A stretch of 64,000 nt of DNA from Sulfuritalea sp. (GTDB lineage: Bacteria; Pseudomonadota; Gammaproteobacteria; Burkholderiales; Rhodocyclaceae). The position numbers and the translations under genes are program-made. The notes beneath the pieces were generated by a model. That model did not search any database and had not been told where the DNA came from. It worked only from the letters and a program-made list of their open reading frames with translations. Shown one piece after another: positions 1 to 8,387 of this stretch. Every line of letters begins with the position of its first letter. Position 1 is the stretch's first letter. Where the stretch lies: assembly GCA_023229685.1 (NCBI GenBank), contig JALNYT010000002.1:620001-684000 (forward strand), written 5' to 3'.

Positions 1-1006
1 CATTCTGGTGCTGCTGGCGGTCGTGGTCGGCAGTTCGCTGACGCTGTTTGCCTGGCGGGCGCCGAAGGTCAATGCCGGCGGCAGCTTCGGCCTGGTTTCG
101 CGCGAAACCATGTTGCTGATGAACAACGTGCTGCTGGTGGTCGCCGCCGGCAGCGTGCTGCTGGGAACCCTTTATCCGCTGATCATCGACGCGCTGAACC
201 TGGGCAAGCTTTCGGTAGGGCCGCCCTATTTCAATTCGGTCTTCGTCCCGGTCATGGTGCCGCTGCTGCTGCTGATGGCCGTTGGCCCACTGGCGCACTG
301 GAAGCACGCCGACCTCAAGGCCATTGCGCGCCGCCTGCGGGTGAGCATGGTATTGGCCGTCATCGCCGGTATCGCCCTGCCCCTGTTGATGGGGGCATGG
401 ACGCCGCTCACCGCGATGAGTTCATTGCTGGCGGTGTGGATCACCGCCAGCGGTGTCTTCCAGATCATCGACCGCACCAGGACGGGCAAGCCTTCCGCTT
501 CATTCTGGGGCATGCAGCTGGCACACTTTGGAATCGCCGTATTTGTCATCGGTGTGTCGATGGTCGGCGGCTATCAGGAGGAGAAGGACGTCCGCATGGA
601 GCCGGGCGACACCGTGCATGTCGGCGGCTACGGCTTTCGCCTGATGGGGGTGACAGAGGCCCCCGGACCCAACTACCGAGCTTCTGTAGGTAGCGTCGAG
701 GTGTCGAAGGACGGTCGCATGCTAATGACTTTGCATCCCGAAAAGCGCAACTATTTCTCGTCGCAGATGCCGATGACAGAAGCCGCGATCGACGCCGGAT
801 TCACGCGGGATGTTTATGTTTCACTTGGCGAGCCGCTCGACAAAATGGGCGCCTGGAGCGTGCGGGTCTACTACAAGCCCTTCGTCGACTGGATCTGGAG
901 TGGCGCCCTGTTGATGGGCCTCGGCGGCTTCATCGCCATGCTGGACCGTCGCTACCGGCTGCGGGTCAGAGCCGGCGTCCGCATCCCTGGGGGGGTTCCG
1001 GCGTGA
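1..1006 (+). CDS. ccmF: Cytochrome c heme lyase subunit CcmF (3' part)
   Basis: The reading frame is open from position 2, so the 5' part lies outside the window; about 334 C-terminal residues are visible of the roughly 650 usual for CcmF. CcmF is a polytopic inner-membrane protein of the System I cytochrome c maturation pathway that takes part in attaching heme to apocytochromes in the periplasm. Several hydrophobic segments alternate with a periplasmic domain, and the protein ends with a last membrane span and a short basic tail, as in the family. It overlaps ccmG by four bases (GTGA), and ccmG, ccmH and ccmI follow in the expected order. The identification rests on both sequence and gene order. 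Confidence 0.93.
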   Translation, partial: ILVLLAVVVGSSLTLFAWRAPKVNAGGSFGLVSRETMLLMNNVLLVVAAGSVLLGTLYPLIIDALNLGKLSVGPPYFNSVFVPVMVPLLLLMAVGPLAHWKHADLKAIARRLRVSMVLAVIAGIALPLLMGAWTPLTAMSSLLAVWITASGVFQIIDRTRTGKPSASFWGMQLAHFGIAVFVIGVSMVGGYQEEKDVRMEPGDTVHVGGYGFRLMGVTEAPGPNYRASVGSVEVSKDGRMLMTLHPEKRNYFSSQMPMTEAAIDAGFTRDVYVSLGEPLDKMGAWSVRVYYKPFVDWIWSGALLMGLGGFIAMLDRRYRLRVRAGVRIPGGVPA

Positions 1007-1587
1007 AGCGTTTCCTGATTCCGCTGGCCGCGTTTTTCGTCCTGGTGATTTTTCTTGCCATCGGCCTGACCCGTGATCCGCACGATGTGCCCTCGCCGCT
1101 GAAGGACAAGCCGGCGCCCGCATTCACGTTGCCGCAGCTGGCCGCGGCCGACAAGAACTTTTCGCCGGCGGACATGGTGGGCAAGGTCTGGCTGCTTAAC
1201 GTATGGTCTTCGTGGTGCGTCTCCTGCCGAGCCGAGCATCCGGTGCTGGTGGCCTTTGCCAATCAGAGCAAGCTGCCCCTCGTCGGTTTGAGCTACAAGG
1301 AAGTCCGCGGCGACAGTGACATCGATGCAGGCAAGCTGTCAGCGGACGACGAACTGAGATTGACGCGCCGCCGTGCCAGCGCATGGCTGGCCGAGCGCGG
1401 CAATCCCTATACCACGGTGGCGCTGGACGTCGACGGCCGCGTCGGCATCGACTACGGTGTCTATGGCGTACCGGAGACCTATGTCATCGACAAGACCGGC
1501 ATGATTCGCATGAAGCACACCGGTCCGATCACGTCGGAATCACTGAAAAAGCAGATCCTGCCACTGGTCGCGGAGTTGTCGAAATGA
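1003..1587 (+). CDS. ccmG: Thiol:disulfide interchange protein CcmG/DsbE
   Basis: This 194-residue membrane-anchored thioredoxin-like protein keeps the cysteines of apocytochrome heme motifs reduced before heme attachment. An N-terminal hydrophobic anchor spans about residues 4-22 and the redox motif WCVSC places the catalytic cysteines at 72 and 75. The start is a GTG that overlaps the ccmF stop; no better ATG lies upstream, and length and anchor match the family. The stop overlaps the ccmH start (ATGA), so the genes are translationally coupled. In this window the system is directly relevant because many multiheme cytochromes are encoded downstream. Confidence 0.95.
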   Translation: MKRFLIPLAAFFVLVIFLAIGLTRDPHDVPSPLKDKPAPAFTLPQLAAADKNFSPADMVGKVWLLNVWSSWCVSCRAEHPVLVAFANQSKLPLVGLSYKEVRGDSDIDAGKLSADDELRLTRRRASAWLAERGNPYTTVALDVDGRVGIDYGVYGVPETYVIDKTGMIRMKHTGPITSESLKKQILPLVAELSK

Positions 1588-2048
1588 AGCTGCGTAGCTT
1601 ATTGGTCTGTTGCGCCCTGATGTTCACCGGCGCGGCAATGGCGAAGGAAGCGGCGCCGATGGCGGCCGATGTGGAAGTGGAAAAGCGCATGGTGGCTATC
1701 AGCGAAGAGCTTCGCTGCCTGGTTTGCCAGAACGAATCGCTCGCCGGTTCGCATGCCGAACTGGCGCAGGACCTGCGTCGCGAGATTCGCAAGATGATCG
1801 GCGAAGGCAAGACGGACAAGGAAATTCTCGACTTCATGGTTGCCCGCTACGGCGATTTTGTGCGCTACCGGCCGCCGATGAAACCGACCACCTGGCTGCT
1901 CTGGGGCGGACCCTTTCTGCTGATGGCCGGCGGCATCGCTGCGCTGATTGCATTTCTCCGGCGGCGCGCCAAAGAAGCCGCTGCACCCGAACTTTCCGAA
2001 GAAGAACACCGCCGCGCTGCGGCCTTGCTGGACCAATCCAACTCATGA
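1584..2048 (+). CDS. ccmH: Cytochrome c maturation protein CcmH (CycL)
   Basis: A 154-residue periplasmic thiol oxidoreductase that works with CcmF and CcmI on apocytochrome cysteines. A signal peptide covers about residues 1-20, the LRCLVCQ motif gives the active-site cysteines at 45 and 48, and one membrane span follows near residues 105-125. The ATG at 1584 overlaps the ccmG stop and the gene ends in an ATGA overlap with ccmI. It has the short CcmH form; the TPR part is encoded separately by the next gene, which is the usual arrangement in betaproteobacteria. Confidence 0.95.
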   Translation: MKLRSLLVCCALMFTGAAMAKEAAPMAADVEVEKRMVAISEELRCLVCQNESLAGSHAELAQDLRREIRKMIGEGKTDKEILDFMVARYGDFVRYRPPMKPTTWLLWGGPFLLMAGGIAALIAFLRRRAKEAAAPELSEEEHRRAAALLDQSNS

Positions 2049-3346
2049 CCTACTTTTATCTTGCAGCGGCGGCGCTGGTCGTCGTCGCTTTGGCGCTTCT
2101 GTTGCGTCCGTGGTGGCGTGCCGGTCGCCGTATCACCAGCGCCGACTCTTTGCCGGTCCTTAATGCCGCCATCCACCGCGACCGCCTTGCCGAACTGGAG
2201 CGCGATCGCAGCAATGGCACCTTGTCGGCAGCCGACCTGGCCGAGGCGCGCGAAGAGTTGCAGCGGCAACTGCTTGACGACACCGCGGCCACCGAAGTCG
2301 TGACTGCCGACCGGTTCAGTCGCAGCAGCGCCATCGCCATAGTCATCCTGCTGCCGCTGATCGCCGTTGCCATGTACGCGCTGCTGGGCAGCCCCCGGGC
2401 GGTGCTTCCCGGCGAGGCGCAGACGCAGCGTGCCAGTGCCGAAATGGAGGAGCTCGTCGTCAAGCTGGCGAAAAAGCTGGAGCAGAATCCCGACAACCCG
2501 GAAGGTTGGGCGATGCTGGCGCGCTCCTACAAATCACTGGGCCGCTGGGACGATGCCGAACGCGCATTCACCCGTATCGGGCCGACGCTCAACAGCAATG
2601 CCGGATTGTTGGCGGAGTATGCAGAGATGCTGGTGCAGAAGGACAACGGATTTTCAGAGCGTCCGCGCCAGTTGATTCAGCAGGCGCTGCGTCTCGAACC
2701 CGAAAACATGCTGGCCTTGTTCATGGGTGGCGGTGATGCGTTCGACCGCGGCAGCTACGCCGAGGCCATAACGCGTTGGGAGCGCCTGTTGCCCCAACTC
2801 GAGCCCGGTGGAGAAGACGCGCGCATGGTCGAAGCAAGCATTGCGAAGGCGCGTGAGCGCAGCGGTGGCGCCAAGCCGGCTATCGCCAAAGCCGATGTGA
2901 TGCCGGGCGCAGTGGCGCCCCAGGACGACGTGCATCGGGCGGCGGCCAAGGCGGCACAAGGTGCGGCGCAAGCGCCGGCGGCCCCGGCCGCTGCCCCGAC
3001 CGCGACGTCGGTCAGCGGCCGTGTCGAAATTTCTCCCGCGCTGAAGGGCAAGGCCAATCCCGATGATGTGGTCTTCATCTTCGCTCGCGCCGTTGATGGC
3101 CCGCGCATGCCGCTCGCCGCGAAACGTGTGCGGGCAGCCGATCTGCCGCTGGATTTCGTACTCGACGATGCGCAGGCGGTGATGCCGGGAGCGACCATCT
3201 CCTCGGTGCCGCAGGTGCGTGTTGAAGTCCGTGTCTCGAAATCCGGCCAAGCGCAGGCGGGCAAGGGTGACCTGACCGGCAAGAGCGCCGCCGTAAAGCC
3301 CGGGGCCAAGGGGTTACGGATAGTGATCGACCAGATCGACCAGTAA
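2045..3346 (+). CDS. ccmI: Cytochrome c biogenesis protein CcmI (CycH), TPR protein
   Basis: A 433-residue inner-membrane protein with two N-terminal spans (about residues 3-20 and 95-115), a cytoplasmic loop with the HRDRLAELERD segment typical of the family, then periplasmic tetratricopeptide-like repeats (residues ~125-270). It is thought to present apocytochromes to the heme lyase complex. After an Ala/Pro-rich linker (~residues 300-330) a C-terminal beta-type domain follows, as in longer CcmI/NrfG fusions. Start by ATGA overlap with ccmH. Copy 1 of the dispersed 25-bp repeat lies within the gene at 2126-2150. A strong terminator closes the operon just downstream. Confidence 0.92.
   Translation: MTYFYLAAAALVVVALALLLRPWWRAGRRITSADSLPVLNAAIHRDRLAELERDRSNGTLSAADLAEAREELQRQLLDDTAATEVVTADRFSRSSAIAIVILLPLIAVAMYALLGSPRAVLPGEAQTQRASAEMEELVVKLAKKLEQNPDNPEGWAMLARSYKSLGRWDDAERAFTRIGPTLNSNAGLLAEYAEMLVQKDNGFSERPRQLIQQALRLEPENMLALFMGGGDAFDRGSYAEAITRWERLLPQLEPGGEDARMVEASIAKARERSGGAKPAIAKADVMPGAVAPQDDVHRAAAKAAQGAAQAPAAPAAAPTATSVSGRVEISPALKGKANPDDVVFIFARAVDGPRMPLAAKRVRAADLPLDFVLDDAQAVMPGATISSVPQVRVEVRVSKSGQAQAGKGDLTGKSAAVKPGAKGLRIVIDQIDQ
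2126..2150 (+). repeat. Dispersed 25-bp repeat, copy 1 (inside ccmI)
   Basis: Matches the copy at 17777 in 24 of 25 positions, including the core CCAGCGCCGACTCTT. It is read in frame as part of CcmI (residues around RITSADSL). Confidence 0.75.
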
Positions 3347-3402
3347 GCAGAACGGCTGCTGCGACGGTCTCGCAAAGGACTTCGTCGCAGCCTTCCTCAT
3401 GA

Positions 3403-3427
3403 CGGCACCGGCAGGTGCCGTTTTTTT
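3403..3427 (+). terminator. Rho-independent terminator of the ccm operon
   Basis: A perfect 7-bp stem (CGGCACC/GGTGCCG) with a GGCA loop is followed at once by seven T residues. It lies between ccmI and the convergent napF gene. Confidence 0.9.
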
Positions 3428-3452
3428 GCCGCAAGCGATTCGGTCGAATTCC

Positions 3453-3926
3453 TCAGGCGATGCTGATCGCGGCCACCGGACAAGGCGCCACGCAGGCCCC
3501 GCAGCCGGTGCAGGAATCGGCATCGACCTCCGCCACAGGCGGTCCGCCTAGGCGCGGGCTGAAGCGGATGGCCGCCACCGCGCAGTGATCGCCGCAAATC
3601 CGGCACTCGACGCCGCGCTTTGGCAGGCAACTCCCGGCTATCTGCGCCTTGATCGTCCAGGGAGCGGCATGGTCTTCGGCACGCAGCAAGGCGCCATCCT
3701 CGCAGGCGGCCACGCAGGCACCGCAGAACGTGCATGCACCGCGCTGGAAATCGACTTCCGGATAGCCGCGCACCAACACGATGATCCGCGTCGGACAGAC
3801 CGGAAGACACTCGCCGCAGCGCGAACAGGCATTGGCGAAGGCCTCCTCGGCGAGTGCCCAGGGCGGGCGTTGTGGGGCTTTGCGGGTCTTGAAATCACCC
3901 CGCATGAATTGTCGGCGACTGACCAT
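3453..3926 (-). CDS. napF: Ferredoxin-type protein NapF
   Basis: A 157-residue cytoplasmic iron-sulfur protein associated with periplasmic nitrate reductase, where it is believed to help mature or activate the catalytic subunit NapA. It begins with MVSRRQFMRG, typical of NapF, and carries cysteine clusters CSRCGECLPVCP, CTFCGACVAACE, a less regular CRICGDHC, and CTGCGACVAPCP, fitting up to four [4Fe-4S] sites. No napA, napB or napD is visible in the window, so it stands apart from its usual operon. It runs convergent to ccmI. The name could also cover a general NapF-like ferredoxin. Confidence 0.88.
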   Translation of the reverse strand: MVSRRQFMRGDFKTRKAPQRPPWALAEEAFANACSRCGECLPVCPTRIIVLVRGYPEVDFQRGACTFCGACVAACEDGALLRAEDHAAPWTIKAQIAGSCLPKRGVECRICGDHCAVAAIRFSPRLGGPPVAEVDADSCTGCGACVAPCPVAAISIA

Positions 3927-4113
3927 GAAATGTATTTGATTGAACTCAGGACGCGATTCTGCCTGTGCGCGGTCGATCGTGCCGGATTGTTTGTCGCGAT
4001 CGTCCGGAACTCGATGAACACGATCTCCGGCAGTCGCCGTTGCGTCTCTATAATCGCTGCATCGCCTTTGGCGCAGGAGTCTTGCGCCCGTTTGTCTTTA
4101 CTGGAGACCCGTC

Positions 4114-4557
4114 ATGAACCGTGTCTTGGTCCTGATCCATCTTGCGGCCGTGATTGTCTGGATCGGCGGCATGTTCTTCGCCAATGTCTGCCTGCGGCCG
4201 GTTGCCGCGGCCCAGTTGCAGGCACCGCAGCGCCTGCAACTGCTGGCCGCCGTTCTCGGGCGCTTTTTTGCCGTGGTCGGCTGGGCGCTGGTGCTGCTGT
4301 GGGGCAGCGGTCTGATCCGCTTCGCGCAGGTCGGCGCCGCGATTCCCTGGAATTGGTTTTCAATGATCGGGAATGCGGCCGTGATGACCGTCATCTTCGG
4401 TTTGATCGTGTTCCGTTTTCACCGCCGGATGATTGCGGGCGTGGCAAGCCAGGACTGGCCGGCGGCGGGAGCGGCGATGAACGCGATTCGCCAACTGGTG
4501 TTGGCCAATCTGGTGCTCGGCTTTGTCACTGTTGCGATCGCTGTGCTCGGCTCGTAG
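4114..4557 (+). CDS. CopD-family inner-membrane protein
   Basis: A 147-residue protein with four hydrophobic spans (about residues 2-20, 50-70, 82-102 and 122-145), beginning MNRVLVLIHLAAVIVWIGGM with the histidine and tryptophan typical of CopD-domain proteins. CopD-type proteins are linked to copper uptake or b-type heme membrane proteins, but stand-alone short members have no settled function. It stands between the divergent napF and the arsR group, with no obvious operon partner. The start is the only good ATG before the first span. Confidence 0.7.
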   Translation: MNRVLVLIHLAAVIVWIGGMFFANVCLRPVAAAQLQAPQRLQLLAAVLGRFFAVVGWALVLLWGSGLIRFAQVGAAIPWNWFSMIGNAAVMTVIFGLIVFRFHRRMIAGVASQDWPAAGAAMNAIRQLVLANLVLGFVTVAIAVLGS

Positions 4558-4611
4558 AGCGCGTCCGCTCGCGCCGATTTAGGTCGCGCGCTACCGATGC
4601 TCAAATATTTC

Positions 4612-4641
4612 TTGACGCATATATGGCGCCACGCGTATATT
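4612..4641 (+). promoter_or_regulatory. Sigma-70 promoter of the arsR group, apparently leaderless
   Basis: TTGACG (4612-4617) and TATATT (4636-4641) are separated by 18 bp. The expected transcription start, about 7 nt after the -10 box, falls at or one base before the ATG at 4649, and no Shine-Dalgarno sequence precedes that ATG. A TCAA-N7-TTGA inverted repeat (4601-4615) and a second imperfect inverted repeat between the boxes are candidate ArsR binding sites. Confidence 0.6.
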
Positions 4642-4648
4642 CAAAACC

Positions 4649-4987
4649 ATGGATACTCAATTGATATTCGACGCGGTCGCCGATGCCACGCGTCGCCGCA
4701 TTCTGGCTTTGCTGGCGAATCAAGGCGAGTTGTGTGTCTGCGAGCTCACTGCCGCGCTGGATGACATTCAGCCCAAGATCTCCCGCCACCTGGGTGTGTT
4801 GAAGGACGCCGGCATAGTGGTGCCGCGGCGCGATGGCACCTGGATGTTCTACCGCCTGGCCGCCGCGCTGCCGACATGGGCCGATGCCCTGCTGGAAACG
4901 CTGACTACGGGTGCCGTGCCGGAACTCAAGGCCGATCTGAAGCGGCTGAAAGCCATGGCCGGGCGGCCTCAGCGCTGCGCGGCCTGA
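4649..4987 (+). CDS. ArsR/SmtB-family metalloregulator
   Basis: A 112-residue winged-helix repressor. The ELCVCEL motif (Cys29 and Cys31) is the classic arsenite/metal-binding site in the recognition region of ArsR proteins, and PKISRHLGVLKDAGIV is the DNA-recognition segment. Such proteins repress their own operon until As(III), Sb(III) or another metal binds. It is the first gene of a group with an ArsP-type permease, a small disulfide protein and a CDF transporter, all co-directional with short gaps or overlaps. The start coincides with the predicted transcription start, suggesting leaderless translation. Confidence 0.92.
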   Translation: MDTQLIFDAVADATRRRILALLANQGELCVCELTAALDDIQPKISRHLGVLKDAGIVVPRRDGTWMFYRLAAALPTWADALLETLTTGAVPELKADLKRLKAMAGRPQRCAA

Positions 4988-5012
4988 TCGTTAACGGGAA
5001 TCGAGACGCATC

Positions 5013-6062
5013 ATGAGCACATTGACTGACATCGACCGCATGTCACGCCGTCCGCCCTGGGGCTGGCTGGTTCTCGGTTTTGCCGCATGGATCGCCGCCT
5101 ACGCCAGTCTGATTCCCGTTGCGGATAGCGCCATTGCCGCACTCGGGCTGGCGCGCGAGACGCATCTGGGAGAGGCCGTGCATTTCTTCTTCTACGACAC
5201 GCCCAAGGTGCTGTTGCTGCTCACCGGCATCGTGTTTCTCATGGGCGTGGTGCATACCTTCGTTTCGCCCGAACGTACCCGGGCGATGCTCTCCGGCAGG
5301 CGGCTCGGCGTTGGCAATGTGCTGGCGGCGAGCCTGGGCATCGTCACGCCGTTTTGCTCCTGCTCGGCGGTGCCGCTGTTCATCGGTTTTCTCTCCGCCG
5401 GCGTGCCGCTGGGCGTGACTTTCTCTTTCCTGATTTCGGCGCCGATGGTGAATGAAGTTGCGCTGGCGCTGCTGTTCGGCCTCTTCGGCTGGAAGGTCGC
5501 CGGCTTGTATCTGGCGCTGGGCCTGGGCGTGGCGATCATGGCCGGCATGGTCATCGGTCGGCTCGGCATGGAGCGCCATCTCGAAGACTGGGTGCGCGCG
5601 ATGCAATCGACGACACCGGCCGAATACGTCGGCGACACGCTGCACTGGGCCGAACGCGTCGATGCCGGCGTCGCCCATGTCAAGGACATCGTCGGCAAGG
5701 TGTGGCCGTACATCCTCGCCGGCATCGGTCTCGGCGCCGGCATCCACGGCTACGTGCCGCAGGATTTCATGGCTTCGATCATGGGCAGGGATGCGCCTTG
5801 GTGGTCCTTGCCGGCGGCGGTCCTGATCGGCGTGCCGATGTACAGCAACGCCGCCGGCATTCTGCCGGTCGTCGAGGCGCTGATCGGCAAGGGCGCCGCG
5901 CTGGGTACCGTACTGGCCTTCATGATGAGCGTGATCGCCTTGTCGTTGCCGGAAATGATCATCCTGCGCAAGGTGCTCAAGCTGCCGCTGATCGCCACCT
6001 TCGCCGGCGTGGTTGCCGTCGGCATTCTGCTGGTCGGCTATGTATTCAATCTCGTCCTGTGA
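5013..6062 (+). CDS. ArsP/DUF318-type permease
   Basis: A 349-residue polytopic membrane protein with about eight to ten spans. TPFCSCSAVP (Cys115 and Cys117) is the signature of the ArsP/DUF318 permease family, which includes exporters of trivalent organoarsenicals and related copper/zinc exporters. A second conserved motif, GVPMYSNAAGILP, lies in the C-terminal half, showing the usual internal duplication. It follows arsR by 25 bp and precedes a CGANC-type redox protein, a common partner. The substrate cannot be decided from sequence: arsenicals are likely given the regulator, but a divalent metal is possible. Confidence 0.85.
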   Translation: MSTLTDIDRMSRRPPWGWLVLGFAAWIAAYASLIPVADSAIAALGLARETHLGEAVHFFFYDTPKVLLLLTGIVFLMGVVHTFVSPERTRAMLSGRRLGVGNVLAASLGIVTPFCSCSAVPLFIGFLSAGVPLGVTFSFLISAPMVNEVALALLFGLFGWKVAGLYLALGLGVAIMAGMVIGRLGMERHLEDWVRAMQSTTPAEYVGDTLHWAERVDAGVAHVKDIVGKVWPYILAGIGLGAGIHGYVPQDFMASIMGRDAPWWSLPAAVLIGVPMYSNAAGILPVVEALIGKGAALGTVLAFMMSVIALSLPEMIILRKVLKLPLIATFAGVVAVGILLVGYVFNLVL

Positions 6063-6069
6063 ACTCGCC

Positions 6070-6300
6070 ATGAAGAACATAAAGGTCCTCGGCCCCGGCT
6101 GTGCCAACTGCAAGAACACCCTGAAGCTGATTGATGAAGTGGCGCGGGCCAAGGGTGCCGAAATACATCTGGAGAAGATCGAAGACCTGCAACAGATCAT
6201 GAGCTACGGCGTGATGTCCACGCCCGGCGTGGTGATCGACGGCAAGGTGGTTCATGCCGGCGGCGTGCCGGCGCGGGCCAAGGTCGAAGGCTGGTTTTGA
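6070..6300 (+). CDS. Small redox-active disulfide protein (thioredoxin fold)
   Basis: A 76-residue thioredoxin-like protein of the family often found beside DUF318 permeases. GPGCANCKNT places a CxxC motif at Cys11 and Cys14, and the cis-proline stretch STPGVVIDG follows near residue 50. It may reduce or bind a thiol-reactive metal or metalloid for the permease; this is inferred from context. It starts 8 bp after the permease gene and its stop region borders the CDF transporter gene, consistent with one transcript. Confidence 0.88.
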   Translation: MKNIKVLGPGCANCKNTLKLIDEVARAKGAEIHLEKIEDLQQIMSYGVMSTPGVVIDGKVVHAGGVPARAKVEGWF

Positions 6301-6311
6301 CGGCGCCAGGC

Positions 6312-7235
6312 ATGTCAGCCAATTCGCACCACGATCACGACCACCACCAGGTTGCGGCGAACTTCAGCCGCGCCTTCGCCATCGGCATCGTGCTCAACAT
6401 CGGCTTCGTCGCGGTCGAAGCGTTCTATGGCTGGCGGGTCGGTTCCCTGGCATTGCTGGCCGATGCCGGCCACAACCTGTCGGATGTCGCCGGGCTGGTG
6501 CTGGCCTGGGGAGCCGCAGTGGCCGCCGCCCGGTTGCCGGATCATCGCCATACCTACGGCTGGCAGCGTGCGTCGATTCTCGCCGCTTTCGCCAATGCGG
6601 TGCTGCTCCTGGTGGCGATGGGTTCGCTGTTGTGGGAAGCAGGCCATCGCTTGCAATCCCCGGCGCCGACCGACGGACTTACGATCATGACCATCGCCGC
6701 CATCGGTGTGCTGGTCAACGGCGCGACGGCCGCGCTGTTCATGTCCGGCAGCAAAGGGGACATGAATATTCGCGGCGCCTTTCTGCACATGGCGGCCGAT
6801 GCCCTGGTCTCGCTCGGCGTGGTGGCCGCCGGCGCAATTTATCTGTGGACCGGGTGGGCCTGGCTCGACCCGGTGACCAGCATGGCGATCGCCCTGGTGA
6901 TCATCGCCGGCACCTGGGGCTTGTTCCGGCAGTCCCTGCACCTGCTGTTCGATGGCGTCCCAGAAAGTGTCGTTCTCGCCGAGGTGGATGCCTTGCTGCG
7001 AGCCCTGCCGGGAGTCGAGGACGTGCATGATCTGCATGTCTGGGCCATGAGTACCACCGGCATCGCGCTGACCGCGCATCTGGTGATGCCGGGCGGGCAT
7101 CCGGGCGACGCCTTCCTGGAGCAAATTGGGCAGGCGCTGCAGGACCATTTTCACATCACGCATCCGACGATCCAGATCGAGTTCAACGGGCTCGATCATG
7201 GCTGCGCCCAACCGCTCAACGACCCGACCACATGA
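6312..7235 (+). CDS. Cation diffusion facilitator (CzcD/ZitB type)
   Basis: A 307-residue metal/proton antiporter for Zn(II), Co(II) or Cd(II) efflux from the cytoplasm. The N-terminus is His-rich (HHDHDHH), six membrane spans follow, and the metal site residues appear as DAGHNLSD in span 2 and HMAADAL in span 5. The cytoplasmic C-terminal domain begins after residue ~210. The ATG at 6312 is chosen; a TTG at 6297 that overlaps the upstream stop, with an AAGG element before it, is an alternative that adds five residues. It ends in an ATGA overlap with the next gene. Confidence 0.92.
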   Translation: MSANSHHDHDHHQVAANFSRAFAIGIVLNIGFVAVEAFYGWRVGSLALLADAGHNLSDVAGLVLAWGAAVAAARLPDHRHTYGWQRASILAAFANAVLLLVAMGSLLWEAGHRLQSPAPTDGLTIMTIAAIGVLVNGATAALFMSGSKGDMNIRGAFLHMAADALVSLGVVAAGAIYLWTGWAWLDPVTSMAIALVIIAGTWGLFRQSLHLLFDGVPESVVLAEVDALLRALPGVEDVHDLHVWAMSTTGIALTAHLVMPGGHPGDAFLEQIGQALQDHFHITHPTIQIEFNGLDHGCAQPLNDPTT

Positions 7236-8290
7236 CTGCACCTGCCTCGCCTGTCCCCGTCAGCTTCCCGCTCATCCTCAAGACCTTCGCCCCCGGCTGG
7301 CCGGCGGCCGTCATGGGCACCGGTGCCTTCGCCCTGGCAACGCTGCATTTCTCCCATCGACTCCCCGTGCTGGCAGGGCTGGCCTGGGCGCTGCACTGGT
7401 TCAATCTTGCGCTGTTCGTGCTGATCAGCATCCCCTGGCTGTTGCGCTGGATCATGGCCTGGCCGGCGGTCGTGGCCAGTTTCAGACATCCGGTGGCGGC
7501 CCACTTCTATCCTTCCTACGGTATCGCGTTGCTGGTGCTGGCGGGCGAGTTGCGCGCCTTCGGCGGCTGCGACACTGCCGCGCTGGCCGCATGGTGGCTG
7601 GGCGTGGCGCTGCTGTTCGGCCTGACCCTGGCCGTGCTGCTCTCGATCTTTCAGGGCGAGCACGTCAATCTCGATCACATCACTCCCGGCATCTTCATAC
7701 CGCCGGTGGGCATGGTGGTGATTCCGATGGCCGGCGGGCCGCTGCTCGCGGTGCAACCGGAAGCACTGCGCGATCTGGCGCTGACGATCAATGGCCTCGG
7801 CCTCGGCGCCGGCATTTTCATGTATACGGCATTGCTGGCGCTGGCCTTCCATCGCTTCTATGTGCACAAGCGTCTGCCGCCGATGATGGTGCCGACCTTC
7901 TGGATCAATCTGGCGCCGCTGGGGGTGATCGTGGTGAGCCTGCTCAATCTTGTTGCCGCCGCCCCCTTCGCCGGCGACAAGTCCGCCTATCTGCTGACGG
8001 TGTTCCTGATCTGGGGCTTCGGCGCCTTCTGGCTGGTGCTGGCAGTGCTGTTCACCTGGTCGGTCAGAAAAAGCACCCCGCTGCCTTTCTCTCTGACCTG
8101 GTGGGCTTTTACCTTTCCTCTGGGGGCGTTCACGCTCGGCAGCCAGCGCCTGAGCGAAGCCACCGGGCTGAGTACGCCGCTGGCATTCGGCTGGCTGGCG
8201 TGGACCCTGCTGGCCGCGATCTGGACCCTGACGCTGGTCAAGACCGTGGCTGGCGTGGCCAACGGCAAGCTGTTTCAACCGCTTCCCTGA
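7232..8290 (+). CDS. TDT/SLAC1-family transporter (TehA-like)
   Basis: A 352-residue membrane protein with about ten spans, of the tellurite-resistance/dicarboxylate transporter family. FAPGWPAAVMGTGAFAL near the N-terminus is the conserved first-helix segment, and the glycine- and phenylalanine-rich pattern continues through the protein. Members act as anion channels or as dicarboxylate or sulfite transporters. The four-base overlap with the CDF gene places it in the same transcript, but that does not settle its substrate. A tellurite or arsenic role is speculation. Confidence 0.82.
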   Translation: MTAPASPVPVSFPLILKTFAPGWPAAVMGTGAFALATLHFSHRLPVLAGLAWALHWFNLALFVLISIPWLLRWIMAWPAVVASFRHPVAAHFYPSYGIALLVLAGELRAFGGCDTAALAAWWLGVALLFGLTLAVLLSIFQGEHVNLDHITPGIFIPPVGMVVIPMAGGPLLAVQPEALRDLALTINGLGLGAGIFMYTALLALAFHRFYVHKRLPPMMVPTFWINLAPLGVIVVSLLNLVAAAPFAGDKSAYLLTVFLIWGFGAFWLVLAVLFTWSVRKSTPLPFSLTWWAFTFPLGAFTLGSQRLSEATGLSTPLAFGWLAWTLLAAIWTLTLVKTVAGVANGKLFQPLP

Positions 8291-8350
8291 GCCATCATGA
8301 GGTTCGAGGCCCGGCAGGCCCCGCTTGACCCGGCGGAAGAGTGCCGATAA

Positions 8351-8370
8351 GATAGTAACCAATTACTATC
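8351..8370. promoter_or_regulatory. Perfect inverted repeat, likely TetR operator
   Basis: GATAGTAA and TTACTATC form a perfect 8-bp inverted repeat around CCAA, 18 bp before the start of the TetR-family gene. Position and symmetry fit an autoregulatory operator. Confidence 0.78.
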
Positions 8371-8387
8371 TATTGGACCGGGAAGCG

